Source: Oscarella lobularis
Lineage: Eukaryota > Porifera > Homoscleromorpha > Homosclerophorida > Oscarellidae
Assembly: GCF_947507565.1 (NCBI RefSeq)
Contig: NC_089191.1
Span: 930,001-994,000 of the forward strand
Direction of reading: 5' to 3'
Length of the DNA: 64,000 nucleotides
Part shown: one piece after another, positions 35,301 to 49,400 of the stretch
How positions within the stretch are numbered: position 1 is the stretch's first letter
Layout: each line of letters starts with the position of its first letter
The notes under the pieces: generated by a model
Seen by the model: only the letters and a program-made list of their open reading frames with translations
Told to the model about the DNA's origin: nothing
Databases searched by the model: none
Position numbers and translations under genes: made by a program

Positions 35301-38300
35301 ATTAATTAATGCAGGGGTTAGAAGAACTTAACTGTAGTATATTAGGTAATGAAGGGCATACAAAATTTAATTTTTTAGCACATCTAACTATTCCTAATTT
35401 CTGTTGATTTTTCTGTGCTATAGCAAATCCTGTTTTGACGCCGCTCAATCTGGAGTTTCACATCGTATGCGCGACGGGCGAAGACATGTCGAATTGGGAA
35501 GGATACGGATGCTGGTGCGACCAATCGTCGTACGATCATCCTCTCTCCTTGCGACTTCCCGTCGACAATACCGACAAGTGTTGCCACGGTCACAAACTGT
35601 GCTACGACAAGGGGCCGGCAAATTGCGACTGTCACTCGAAATCGTACGGAGTTTATTCGCCGACGTGCGCCAGTTGGAAGGAGCAGAAGGGCTACTGCAA
35701 CGACGTCTATCTTCTCGATAGATCGGACTTGTGTCGTAAGCATTGCTGCGAGTGCGACTACAAGGCGGCTCAGTGTCTCAAGGACAATCTGCCTACCAAA
35801 CGAGATGACGTGTGGAAGGGCTGGCTCACGCCTAGCAAAGGCCAGTGCACGCCGACGTGCGGCAAAACCTCGCGTTGTCCTTGTGACAAGGGTATAAGCG
35901 TATATAATTAAAATTACTCTAATTTAATCTTGTATTTTTTCTAGAGTGTTCCGGTCATGGTGTCATAACTGGATACGGAATTGATTCCTTCTGCCTCTGC
36001 TTTCCGGGATGGCAGGGACGATGTTGCGATCAGGTGGACTGCTCGTGCCGAAACAGTCGCGGAAGCGATTGCTCGGGCAACGGCAATTGCAGAGCGGCGA
36101 GAAGAGACGGAAACCCGTCTTGCGGGTGCAGAAGAGGATGGAGAGGACGGTGCTGTAATCGAAGGATACCCGTTCGGCGTTCAGGCGATCCTCACATCGT
36201 CACAGCCGATGGTACGCACTTTTTTTGTATCCGTACTCTGTACTTCATTGTTTCCTGTAGGAAAGGAATTCGACTACTTTGGAATTGGCGAGTTTTGGGA
36301 CTGCCGCAGTTTGATTAACGATTTCGCCGCTCAAATTCGATTCTTTGGTCACAAGGGAACGTCGTTCGTTGGAGGCGTGGCACTGAAAACGGGCAACGTC
36401 ACGACGAGCATATTTACTCTTGACAGCGTCAGCGGGAAAGACAAACTACCCAAAATTAGGTAAGAATAGCTTGTTTCCAAGCATTTCAATATCTACGTCG
36501 ATTTCTTAAGAATTAACGGCACTTTGGTTTCGACGGATTGGTCAATGTATCCTTCCTCTTTCCAATTATCACCTGACGTTAGACTTTATGTTGAACCAAC
36601 GCGAGCAAATGGCTCGGTTTCTAACTTGGTCTTCCAATTCACCTCCGGCGCCGTTTACTCGGCCAACGTTCGTTTCTCTACCGCAATCAATAGGCAATAC
36701 TTGGACACAGAATTCGGCCCAACAGGCGACTATTTGCAGGAGACAGAAGGCCTATGCGGATACATGGACAACGACGAGACCAACGACTTCGTGGGACCAA
36801 AGGGTGAAAGCTATCAAAACAGCACGGATTTTGTTGAATCGTGTACGTATTACATAAGACGCCAAGTTGATTATTTTATTATGTCGTTCTTTGTGCGCAT
36901 AGGGAGGATTGCATCACGCGGCGTTTGGAGTCACGATTGGTCGTGGACTGATTCGAATTTTCACCCCGACGATGCTCTAGGTCCTGAGTACACAAACCCC
37001 TTTCATCATCCCGTATATGGTGTGAATCAGTTGTCTGCGAATGTCAGAGCGGTATGTTAGATGATATTATTTCTTACAATATCTCTATATAATTAATCTG
37101 CATAATGCAGGTGGCTGAAGCTAAATGCAAAGCTCTCGGAATTAGCGGCATATTGCTTGATAACTGTATATTGGATCACGGGCTCACTGGGGACGACAGC
37201 GTTTTGCAGCAACCGGCTTACAACCTGAGTAAGAGCACTGATTAAAAAGATATGCGTTTAAGAAGAACTCTTTTGGCAGAAAATTGTCCGAACGAGTGCT
37301 CCAATAGAGGCTACTGCTACAATGGGACGTGCGTTTGCATTGATTTGTGGACTGGGTCGGATTGCAGTGAAGGTACGGTGCTTGATATCCTAATCGGTGT
37401 TCTGGGACTTCTATCTTAATTAAAGGTGGCTGCTCGAACTGCCCAATGAACAGTCAATGCCAAAACGGATTCTGCGTATGCAATGTCGGATATTACGGAG
37501 AAAATTGCACTAAAGGTTAATCAGTTTGTCGTTTACACGTCAAAGTTGACTGTTTTCTCCATTGCAGCGCTGTGCAACGGTTTGAACAACTGCACGAGTG
37601 CTGTGCACGGTGTATGCGTCTCTCCCGACACTTGCAGCTGCAATCCGGGCTACACTGGCGCCGACTGCAGCCAGAAGACTTTCTGCACGCACGATTGCTC
37701 GGGAAAAGGAATCTGCCTCGGCAATGAGAAGTGCAGTTGCAACTTCGACTGGGCCGGATCGAAATGTGACGAGGCTTCTTGCGAAAGTTCCCTGTTCTGT
37801 TCAGGTAATCCAATCGTAGGGACAGTATCATTTTTAAAAGGTATAGGCACCCCTGCCGCCCCGAATAAGCGTAATTAATTAAGGAGAAGCAATAGCCATG
37901 TGCTGCGTTTGAGTATGAGTAACTGATTGCCCGTACTGCCGTCGTTACGTAAGCTCCACGCGCGTAATGCGTTTGCTCAATGTAGTGTGACAGGGCGTGG
38001 CATAAGCACGCACACAAGTTTCATTGTCGTCGTTTTCGCGTTCGTCGACCGATTTGCCATGTATTCGTGTTTTCAAAACGCGCAAATTGTTATCTAAAGT
38101 CTACTGGCAGTGTTTTACGTTTAAACGACGCACTTTTTGGTTGCGCATAGACGCAGTCAAGTGACCCCGCTACCGGTGGATCTATATGTACTCAAATTGT
38201 ACGGGTACTATCCGAGGAGGCGGGGGTCGTGACTGGTTAGGATGAAGGGACCTGGGCTAGCTCTCACTGAAGTGTTGGGCATCTATGGTCCGATGGTTCC

Positions 38301-41300
38301 TTGACACGGGCCACCATGCCCTCCTAGCTAGGAATTGCAACGAGCCCTACCTCTCAGACGGCACTCTGATAACGGGTTGGACCTCCATGTATCAAGTGTC
38401 TATATTTTTCGTTCTTTTAATTAATAACGTCTACTATACTATATATACGAAATGGGGCGCTTTTTTGAACGACGCGTCTGTTTGCTGCGCAAAGGGGCCT
38501 CAGTTCAAAATGCAACTAACATGGCTAGATAAATTGGACTATTGGAACAGTTGCTGTAGCTAGAAGGCAAAGCTACGTAAAAATTTATGTGTTACATGCG
38601 TTGATCAATGTGGCGTTGACAGGGCGTGGCATACGCACGTAGCACACGTTTCTTGTCCGTCGTTTCGCGTTCTTAGACCGATTTGCGACAAAAATCGTGT
38701 TTGCAATCTGCGCGAAATATTATTTGCGGTCGATTGGCGGCGTTTTCGGTTCGAACGTCGCACTTTTTGGTCGCGTATAGACGCAATGAATAACCTTGTA
38801 CCGGGTGCTCTATATCAACCCAAGCTGTACATATATCAAAACAGGAGACAGGGGTCGTAACAGGTTAGGATAAAGGGATCTAGGCTAGCTCTCCTCTATG
38901 TTGGGCACCTATGGTCTGATGGTCCTTTGACAAAGGTGATTGTCACGCCTTCCTGCCATGACTAATGAGCTCTACTCCTTAAGAAGGCACTCTGATACCG
39001 GGTTAAACCTTCATGGTTTGTGTCAGGTGTCATATATTTTACTTTTAAAAAGATTCCCGCGAACGAAAGGGGGTCCCAGCTTAGAGAGCAGACTAGCTTT
39101 GTCTTCTCTTCTATATACGGTTCTAAAGAAGACCGATCTTAATCTAAATGTTCTTCGCAATGCCATTTATATAGTATTTGAATTGGAGAGAATAACCAAT
39201 CTTTTTGTAAGAGGGCAAATAGACGCTTAGTGACTCTTTGTTTCTTAGGAAATGGCATGTGTTTGTCTAACGGAACATGTGCCTGCGTGTCAGGATGGCA
39301 GGGATCTGCGTGTGATCAACTCTCCTGCAGCGACTTGAACGATTGCAATGGAAACGGCGACTGCATCGGAGATAACCTCTGCAGTTGTTATACTGGTTAC
39401 ACGGGCGCCGACTGCAGTCTCACGACAATCTGTCCGGCCGTTGCTAACTGCAGCGAAAATGGAATTTGCTTGGACAATGCGACGTGTCTCTGCTTCTCCG
39501 GCTATTACGGCGATAACTGCGAAAAATTCGAGTGCACTAAAGGGTGCTCGGGACGAGGAACTTGTGAGGCTCCTGAAATATGTTCGTGCGTTCTCGGATG
39601 GACTGGGTCTGATTGCTCAACCCCGTCTTGCGAGCAGCTTCACTACTGTTCAGGTGAGACGAAATTAGACAGGACAAACATTGATTTCATATAATGATTT
39701 CTTTTATAGGACATGGTCGATGTGCCGGCGTGAATTTATGCGTCTGTGACGAAAATTGGATCGGTGCTCTTTGCAACACGTTCACGTGCAGTTCCAGCAA
39801 TCGTTCGGGTAATTGCTCTCTTCACGGTAACTGCTCTGCACCCGGTCAGTGTTCTTGTTCGTCGAATTACTGCGGAGACGATTGCGAGCACAGCGGTAAG
39901 TTTATTTATCATGTACACGTATGCTCAACTTAATTAATTTTCAGTCATTGATGAATGCAAACGGCTGAATCCTTGCAATCACACGTGTACGGACACGTGC
40001 GAGTCGTACATTTGCTCCTGTCTTGATGGGTATCAGCTGGAAGACGACGACGTGACGTGCACAGGTTAGCTTGAGCAGTCAGCAACCTTCTACTTAGCTA
40101 CAACAACCTTCTTAGATATAAACGAATGCAATAATACTGCCTTTTCGTTCCGGCTAAACAATTGCGATCAGCTGTGCACAAATACCCCGGGCTCCTATGT
40201 TTGCAGCTGTGAAAACGGCTATTACTTGGGCAAAGACAAAGGATCTTGTTTCGGTACGTTCGCACTGCACAGTTGTCATACACTACATACTCTCTTTTAT
40301 GCAGACGTTGATGAGTGCTCAACCGGTGTTCACAAGTGCGAGCAGCTGTGCAATAATACAGTTGGGTCGTACACTTGTTCGTGCCGTTCCGGCTTCGTTT
40401 CCAACAAAGACGGTGTTTCGTGTGACGGTAGAAAATCCATCTGAAATTTTTTTGTTACCTAATTACTCCGCTTCTTAGACGTCAACGAGTGCAGCTTAGA
40501 CATCGACGGCTGCGACGAAATCTGCACTAACAGCATCGGTTCCTACGTCTGCAGTTGTGATCCTGATCGCTTGTTGGGAGTCGATAGGAAATCATGCGAA
40601 GGTATTTAGTTTATATGATGTAATATTAACCTGTTCCTCAACTTCCTTTATTATAGATCCTCCAACTGCCAGCATGGCTAGCCTTTCACTTGGTCTAGTA
40701 AACGTAACCATCGTAAACACGACTGAAAACACCGTACGTTTTTGGCAAATCATTTCCTAAAATTTATTTCTAATTGTAATTGTAGTTGTCGATGATTGAA
40801 AACGTTTTCTCGCCCCTTGTCCAAAACGCCGTTAAGAACTACTGCGTCGAAGAAGAAGGAAACGACAATCCATGCAATATTATAAGGTACTAAAAATCTT
40901 TAGAGAAACAGCACTCCTATAATCAATAATGTTATGTATGTAGCGATGCAGAAGTGAAATTTTTCTACCATATGTACGCCTACATGACGGTATACAACGG
41001 CAGCGGATTGATGATCTCTTTATATGCATCAGTCTACAACGTGCAAACACGTCAAGTGCAGGTTGTACCAGCGACCCCACTAGCCCTTGCACTTCAAAGG
41101 AGCCTACCCAAATTCAAAGAAGCAAAGTTTGACGTCGTCGATATTACGGTTGGCTACCCAATGGCCACCACCGCGTCCGCCGATAGTTCTAGTCCGAGTG
41201 CCGAAACTACAGTTCAAGTCGTCGATGTTCCTGATGATGGTGAACTAAGTCAGTCAACACGTGTTACAATCATCGTCGTAGCAACGGTTGGAGGGACTAG

Positions 41301-41595
41301 CCTTGTTTTGCTAATTGCAATAACTGTGTTCTTTTTGACTAGAAGGTACATCTAGTGAGCGTCTTTCAAAATGTCTAAGTGTTTCTCTTTTAGCAAATCG
41401 TCAAAAAGAACGGGTGTCTTTGAACCTGGTTTTGAGCACACCGGCCACAAGGAAGGCATGGCGGTATCCAATCCGGTCTATGGTGACGATCCAGAGGATC
41501 ACGCTCTGTATGCAAATGCGGATGGAAAGGATGAGTATGTGGGAAAGGCTGAGTATGATAATGTGTATGATAACCTTGATTATGAAAATGCTTGA
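32394..41595 (+). CDS. Giant single-pass receptor: LDLa, IgGFc-binding, EGF, PSI, PLA2-like, vWD, EGF array, TM, Tyr-rich tail
   Basis: About 25 exons. Order: signal peptide ([16 protein letters not shown]); LDLa ([16 protein letters not shown], about 32570-32650); IgGFc-binding N-domain (32942-34190); EGF modules and a PSI-like [14 protein letters not shown] (34412-34830); a secretory phospholipase A2 domain (about 35430-35790) with [16 protein letters not shown] and [11 protein letters not shown]; vWD starting [11 protein letters not shown] (36150-36850); about ten EGFs (37280-39900); four calcium-binding EGFs ([16 protein letters not shown]; 39950-40600); a SEA-like region (40660-41200); TM helix [20 protein letters not shown]; tail with SNPVYGDD and a run of YxN motifs ending DYENA. 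The PLA2 His is kept, but the next residue is Lys where active enzymes have Asp49, and the Ca2+ loop Gly residues are absent, so catalysis is doubtful. The tail suggests PTB/SH2-linked signalling. Likely a surface adhesion or recognition receptor. Some exon joins are approximate. Confidence 0.82.
37965..38540 (+). mobile_element. Interspersed repeat (SINE-like) copy A, in a receptor intron
   Basis: Shares ordered blocks with 38598-39100 and 49763-50330: TGACAGGGCGTGGCATA, then GGGCATCTATGGTC, CACTCTGATAACGGGTTGGA and CAAGTGTCTATATTTTT. The TGGTCCGATGG and GGGTTGGACCTCC stretches, about 85 bp apart, resemble RNA polymerase III A and B boxes, so a tRNA-derived SINE is possible. Ends were set by similarity only. 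Confidence 0.65.
38598..39100 (+). mobile_element. Interspersed repeat (SINE-like) copy B, in the same intron
   Basis: Directly follows copy A in the same orientation, with the same blocks: GACAGGGCGTGGCATACGCA, GGGCACCTATGGTCTGATGG, CACTCTGATACCGGGTTAAA and GTGTCAGGTGTCATATATTT. The pair accounts for most of this 1.4-kb intron (37806-39248), which is far longer than the gene's other introns. Confidence 0.65.
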
Positions 41596-41994
41596 AGAAC
41601 TGGGTTACTCTTATTTTGTCATTTTTTTGTACGCTTTATTCTTTTGTTCTTTCAGTTGCTTCGTGCAGCACGGATAATTCTGTTTGGCCTTACAGCATTA
41701 TAATATCAAACGTTCCTGATTGAATGGAAGTACACAGCCACGATGTATGTGACCGCGAGCATGCGCTGCTGACGCATTCCTGGCTAGTTCTGGTCTGGCG
41801 AGTTCTAGAAGAGATAAGCAAAGGTAAGAAACGGACGCCGCTTTTTGCAGACGTAAATGGCGTAGTTCTAGTGTGCCCTTTTTCGGAATGATGCTGGATC
41901 GGCTAAACCCGGGGAGCGTCATTCCGTGTCGTATCTCACGTGAGCAACTGACCTTATAAGGCCTCTCAAGAAGACAGTGAGTCAAACCTGAACA
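41596..41994. other. Intergenic region between the receptor and ficolin-like genes
   Basis: Receptor 3' UTR and ficolin promoter. The inverted pair CTAAACCCGGGGAGCG and GCGTCATTCCG is not a clean palindrome. No coding signal seen. Confidence 0.35.
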
Positions 41995-43369
41995 ATGAAA
42001 CTTCTGTTCTTCTTCTTAGTTGGCTTTTTTCTAACCGACGTGTCTTCTCAGGTTATCAGCACGAACTCGATCTTTTGAAACTGTTAGTCATTTTTCTTTG
42101 CAGACATCCAATCCTGCGTGTGATCACAAACACATCGTCGGACCTCAAGGGCTACCGGGACCCGTAGGTCCTCAAGGTTTGCCTGGTACTATTGGTTCAC
42201 GTGGACCGCCTGGTCCACCCGGAGGAGCAGTGCGTCAAGTTGTCCGTCTAGCAAGAGAGTTTGTGAATAATCTTGTTTGGTAGGGTCCTGTTGGAGAGAG
42301 AGGGCTAGTGGGAGCTCGGGGAATCAAAGGTGACAAAGGAGACGGAGGGAATACCGGTCGACAGGTACTACTAGTAGAATAATTGGGAAACAATTTTGCA
42401 GCCACGTAAGAGGTTTTTTGCTAAAAGGGTACAACCGGAAAGGCTGGTGCCAAAGGAGAGAAGGGGAATCGAGGTTTTCCTGGCGTTACGGGACTTGAGG
42501 GTTCCAAGGGTGACAGGGGACACATTGGGCATCAAGGTCATAAAGGACAGGTGATGCTCTATTAGAAACGGATGAATAAATGTTGTTACATTATTTGTGT
42601 TAGAAAGGTGAAAAAGGCATCCAAGGTCTTCCTGGCGTAATGTCAATTGAGTTATTGCTACAGCAACTTGAAGATCTAGGAAGTATGGTTTTGAGCTTTA
42701 ACTTCTTATTTCAATGTAAATGTGTTTACAATATTAGTAATTGGCTGTGATTGCTCTTGTCTACATAAACGGTCTCCTCATCTTTCAAGTGGCGTTTTTA
42801 CAATTTTCTTTGAGGAAATTGGCCTAATTCCTGTCTATTGTGACATGGAGACCGACGGCGGAGGATGGACAGTCTTTCAAAGACGAAAGGACGGATCAGT
42901 CGATTTTAATCGTGGATGGAATGACTATGAAAGAGGATTTGGCGAGCTCAGTGTTGACTATTGGCTTGGCTTGGCTCGCCTTTATCAGCTCTTGGAGCTC
43001 AATGGAGCAAATGAATTAAGAATTGATTTGAAAGATGCCTCCTCAAGGAACAGTGCATATGCCAAGTACAGCAGCTTTAGTGTGGGAAATTCTAGTTCCA
43101 AGTACAGGCTGCGCGTTAGTGGTTACAGTGGTACAGCCGGGGATGCAATTGCAGCGTCTGGAGATCCACGTACAAACGCAAATGGAATGAATTTCTCTAC
43201 AAAAGATCAAGACAACGACGAGAGTCGTACTAATTGTGCTTCTTCTTGGAAAGGTGGATGGTGGTTTAAGGATTGTCAGCGTTCATTTCTGAATTCTATG
43301 AAGAGTCGTTGGTACAACTGGAAACTGTCGTCAGCTATGTTTTCTGAAATGAAATTCCGAAAAGTTTGA
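41995..43369 (+). CDS. Ficolin-like secreted lectin (collagen stalk plus fibrinogen C-domain)
   Basis: The signal peptide MKLLFFFLVGFFLTDVSSQ fills exon 1 (41995-42051). Four short exons encode Gly-X-Y repeats (VGPQGLPGPVGPQGLPG, GTTGKAGAKGEKGNRG, KGEKGIQGLPG). A fibrinogen-related domain follows: IPVYCDMETDGGGWTVFQRR, DFNRGWNDYERGFGELSVDY, WLGLARLYQLL, GMNFSTKDQDNDE (Ca2+ site DxDND), NCASSWKGGWWFKDC and EMKFRKV. This is the layout of ficolins, which bind acetylated sugars on microbes and in vertebrates start the lectin complement pathway. The FReD is slightly short after the last cysteine. Orthology to vertebrate ficolins is not implied, because collagen-FReD proteins may have arisen more than once. 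Confidence 0.88.
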
Positions 43370-43632
43370 ATTGCATTGTAAGAAATGAAACGAAGTATTT
43401 GTTAAAGTTTGATATCATTACTGTATGTACGTGTTATTCATTGAGCACGTGTTGATTCAAGATCACTAGCGTCATTGCATGGGGATGCAGATACAATACA
43501 TATATTGACGTACGGCTAACATAGATCACCGTGGATAGATGTTGAGGTATTCGTAGAAAATCTTAGAGCTGCTACATAGTACCTCTCGAGCGAATCCGAA
43601 GTGAATCCGGGAGACTGACGATATACAGCCAA

Positions 43633-45171
<1,539 letters not shown>

Positions 45172-45422
45172 ATCAGTAAGTTTTTTGGATGGCTGCGTGC
45201 TGGCTATGATTTTAATTGATTCAGAAGTTGGCATAGTCACGCTTAATTAAGCTAAAGATGCAGCCTTAGCTGATCATATGCATAAAAGTAGATTGATGAC
45301 TGCACTTATCAGATGTGAGACCCTAGTCTAAGTCGAAACTAAAAAAACCGCAAGTGGTGAATTCCCTTTCTTTCTGACCTCCTGTTTCGATCCCACCAGT
45401 CAGTGTCTTCGTGACGTTTTCG

Positions 45423-46306
45423 ATGGAAGCTATACATCAGCTCGTTGCCTACTGTTTTATAATAAAGCTAGCCGTACTGCCTCTTTGCGCGGACGCTTTT
45501 CGCGGAAACGTGTCCCTGCCATGCTACAAGGACTTGTGCTTCAAATTGTGCGGTGAGATAATTCCTTCACTACTGAATTTGATAGTGCCACACTACGCAC
45601 TACGTACTGTATAGCTGATGGGAGCGACAAGTTCGATTACATTATATTTAAAGGAACGTGGCCAATTAGCTCAAATGAAAAAGTTCTCAAAGCAGAATTC
45701 ACGATGGGATTGCGTAAATTTCACGTAGCCGCACGCTACGACACCCGCTAACCCGGTAACGGCAATTGGGCAGGTCAAAGTCTGAGCGACATAGACTACA
45801 GCGCTGAAGCTGACCTTTCTTTTGTTTTCGGATCACGATATTCGGTGCAGTACCATGGCCACGTCTGTTGCGGGCATACCGGTGAGCCTGTTGATTGCAT
45901 CTACCAAGGAGGCTGTCCCTTAGAAGCTAACAGTACAGCACTCTTAATTAATTCATGAGTAGCGGTACAAACAGCTGTGTTTTGGCAGAGCCCTATTCAG
46001 TGTCTGTATCTTGGGCAACAGACTCTGTTCAAGACTTCTTTACTTTGCTCGTAAGTTTGAGTGATCTCTTTGGTAGTTTACTTATACTGCATGACAGGAG
46101 TAGAAACGAGGAACGGTTCGGGGAAGATTCTATCAAGGAAAAGAAGAGCTTCTCTGCGTTGAGGGATTTGTAGAAAACACTTCGAACATGAAAACTGAAT
46201 GAGGCGTTTTTTGGCAGCTTTCTGCTTTGATCTACAAATCTATTCTGAGCAGCTACATGGTGCATTGCCTGATGCTAAAACTGAAAACGGAATTGCTTTA
46301 ACGTAA
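45423..46306 (+). pseudogene. Unidentified secreted Cys-containing protein, possibly broken
   Basis: The ATG at 45423 starts a signal peptide (MEAIHQLVAYCFIIKLAVLP). Exon 2 reads DGSDKFDYIIFKGTWPISSN and KAEFTMGLRKFHVAARYDTR, then meets TAA (about 45750). The same frame stays open afterwards with GQSLSDIDYSAEADLSFVFG and HVCCGHTGEPVDCIYQGGCP, which looks like genuine protein. Later pieces (TNSCVLAEPYSVSVSWATDS near 45962; a terminal FCFDLQIYSEQLHG exon near 46220-46306) fit the same gene, but not through clean introns. Either the gene is a recent pseudogene or I have missed an intron. The family is unknown. Confidence 0.35.
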
Positions 46307-46427
46307 GGTAGAAAAGAAATGTTTATAAGATAGTTTCGGGAGAAAGCGGAAACGTGCACGACGTACGGGGACTAGTGGCAGATTGCGTAATATCTCGATC
46401 GACGGGTGAACCGGAATTGTTGCCGAA

Positions 46428-49400
46428 ATGACCTCTCTTGTGCTCCGAATCAACGTTGTCGAACAGAACAGCGTAAAAACTATTCAGGTGAGCACCAAAG
46501 GTCTCTCACCAGACACTAATAAGGGAGTCCGCAACGCCTCATGATCGCCCTTTCACGACCCCGTTCTCACAGTTCGAACCAAGCACGACCGTCTACAATG
46601 CACGCAATATCATTCGCGAGAAGATCAGTGGCAAAGGGCCCGAGGCGGGAGCAGGTAAGAAGACCGGAAGTAGACCGTAGACTATATTGTGTGCCTGTAC
46701 ATGTGCGGCAGCCCACGTACTATAGTAGGCTTTTACTTCCCTCCTACCATGAATTTCGCGCGCTTGGTCTAAACTCTAGCGCTGATTCGCTGGTCGATCT
46801 ACACTCTATTGGCTTCTGCACGAACGCGCGCGCGCCTTCGCTCCTTATTTGGTAATTTTGGTTGTTCCAATGTACGCTCGTTCGATTGGAACTCGTGCAG
46901 GCAGCGCAACGTAACGCTGCGCTTCCAACCGTCGAGCCACCTTTCTATAAATAGCTAGTGGGTGTTTTTCACGCTCACTCGTCGCTCGTCTGCTGTAGAA
47001 CAAAGCTACGGACTCTTTCTGCCCGACGAAGACCCGAAAAGAGGCGTATGGCTCGAAAGCGAACGAACGCTCGACTACTACTTTCTCAAAACGGGTGTAA
47101 GATCGCGGAAATGAGACGTCGTAGAAAGGAGCCTCCTGGGCCCCTCCCCCCTTCGAGACATCGTGTTTTAGGATCTGCTTGAATACAAAAGCAGAATGCG
47201 CCAGGCTCGCGTGCGAATGATGGACGAGTCGCTCAAAACCTTTCTAGTATTTGAAATTTCAAAAATGAGATAATGTTTAATTGATTTAAAAATTCAGGTT
47301 GATGATACGTTCGTTGTCGATCAGCTCGTAAAGATCGTGTGCGAGCGAATTGGTGCAAAGAAATTGAATTTTGAAATTTTTGATTTTAATTTAATTAATT
47401 CTAAAGGAATTACGAATTTTGAAGAATTTTCTTTGGTATGCGAGGAAGAAGAAACCGCTCTCAAGAAGGTGATGTCTCCCATAGCCTTTGAATTATTTAA
47501 TCAATTAATTAGTACTATATTTTTAGGCTCCTTCGCAGGTGAGAGATCAGAAGAGAATGGAAGCCTTGAAGAAGAAACTTCACACACAGGATGACGGTAC
47601 CAAGTCCTATATTTATTCATTTATATTTATTTATGTATAGTCAATTGGCTTGCTCACGACGAAACGTTGAGATTGCAAGGAATATCCGAATCCCAAGTTC
47701 TACTCTTGAGGTACACCTCACCACACAAAATTTTGACGTCACCATGTTTGAATTACTTTTTCATAGGAAGAAGTTTTTCTTTTCCGATCAGAACGTCGAT
47801 CGCAACGACCCCGTCCAACTCAATCAGCTCTACGCTCAGGCGAGAGACGCAATAGTCGACGGCACTCATCCTTGCGCCTTCGACGAGGCCGTCAATCTGG
47901 CGGCACTCCAATGCCAAATAGTGTTCGGCAAACACGATCCATCGAAACACAAACCAGGATATCTGACCGAAGAGTCAGACTTTCCATATAGGACCTTCTA
48001 TGACTGACTTACGTTTTATGTACAATAGACTTGGAAGCTATTTGCCTAAAGAATACGTCAAAGTGAAAGGAGCGGAGAGACGCGTGTTCGCCGAACACGC
48101 CAAGTTCACGGGACTCTCTCAATTGAACGCGAAATTTCGCTACATCCAAGTCGTCCGCTCGCTCAAAACATACGGCGTCACTTTCTTTCTCGTCAAGGTA
48201 CGAACGAATCTAATCGGATAATATATAAATGTCTATATTTTTTTATGTAGGAAAAGATGAAGGGTAAGAACAAACTCGTTCCTCGCCTCTTGGGAATCAC
48301 GCGCGAGAGCGTGATGCGCGTCGACGAACGAACGAAAGAGGTGCTAAAGACGTGGCCCCTGAACACCGTTCGTCGTTGGGCCGCGTCGCCGAACAGCTTC
48401 ACTTTGGATTTCGGCGACTATTCGCAGTCCTATTACACGATGCAGACGACGGAAGGCGAACAGATATCGCGCCTCATTTCTGGATATATCGATATCATTT
48501 TGAAGAAGGTTAGCGTTAGCGATTACGTAGACTATATAGTACTTATGTTCTTTTATATAATAGAAACGTGCTACGGACAGACAGGTGCCCGAGTTCGAAG
48601 ATCGGTCGACAGCGACTGAATACTGGATTCTTCCGGGGAAAAAAGCTCTGCAAATTTCCATTGCAAATAGCCTTCAAACGGCCAAAGCGACCGTAAACGA
48701 CTGCGAAACGGCGACGCACTTGTCGCCTCTGGGCGACGATCCGCAGTCGTTGACGTGGAAGCAGACCGCCTTGGACGTGTCGCGGCACAACGTGGCGTCC
48801 CAATTGGCTGCTATAACGGCGTCGGCCGCTCGAATGGTCGCACTCATTGAAGGTATTCGTTTATTTATATATAATTAGTTTTATGTATCTTTTTCTTAGT
48901 TGGTCCTAATGATATCGACTATACGGCCGTTGGCGCCACGGTGACGACTCTGTCGTCGAATCTGACCGAAGTAGCCAAAGGTGTCAAGATGATAGCCGCT
49001 CTAGAGAAAGACAGCCAGAATGGGGATGAGCTTCTTGGAGCAGCTCGTAATCTTGTCGACGCATTGAGAAGACTCCTCGCGTCAGCTGAGTCAGAGCCTC
49101 AGGCAGGAAGCTAATGATTATATTTAATAATATATTAATAGAAGTGTTGGTGGTCTTTTTTAATACTGTATTGTTGGTGGTCTTTTTTTTTTAGAATCGT
49201 GACGCTCTTTTGGACGCTGCTGCCGTGCTTGGATTGTCTAGCATGCGTCTAGTTCTCCTAATGGGAGACTCCGACGTTTCTCAGGACGTCTATGACGCTC
49301 TTCTCGTCAAGGCGAAAGCGGTTGCATTGGCTACGTCAGAGCTTGTGCAGAATGCAAAGAGCGTCGCGGAAAAGTGCTCGGACGCGTCACTCCAGGCCGA

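Noticed and set aside
35435-35911. Free-standing secreted PLA2 gene starting at 35435
   Set aside because: The frame continues upstream in phase to an acceptor at about 35425 and joins the preceding receptor exon; no signal peptide or promoter is seen.
46541-46855. Plus-strand frame beginning MIALSRPRSHSSNQARPSTM
   Set aside because: It is an out-of-frame reading across talin exon 2 and its following intron.
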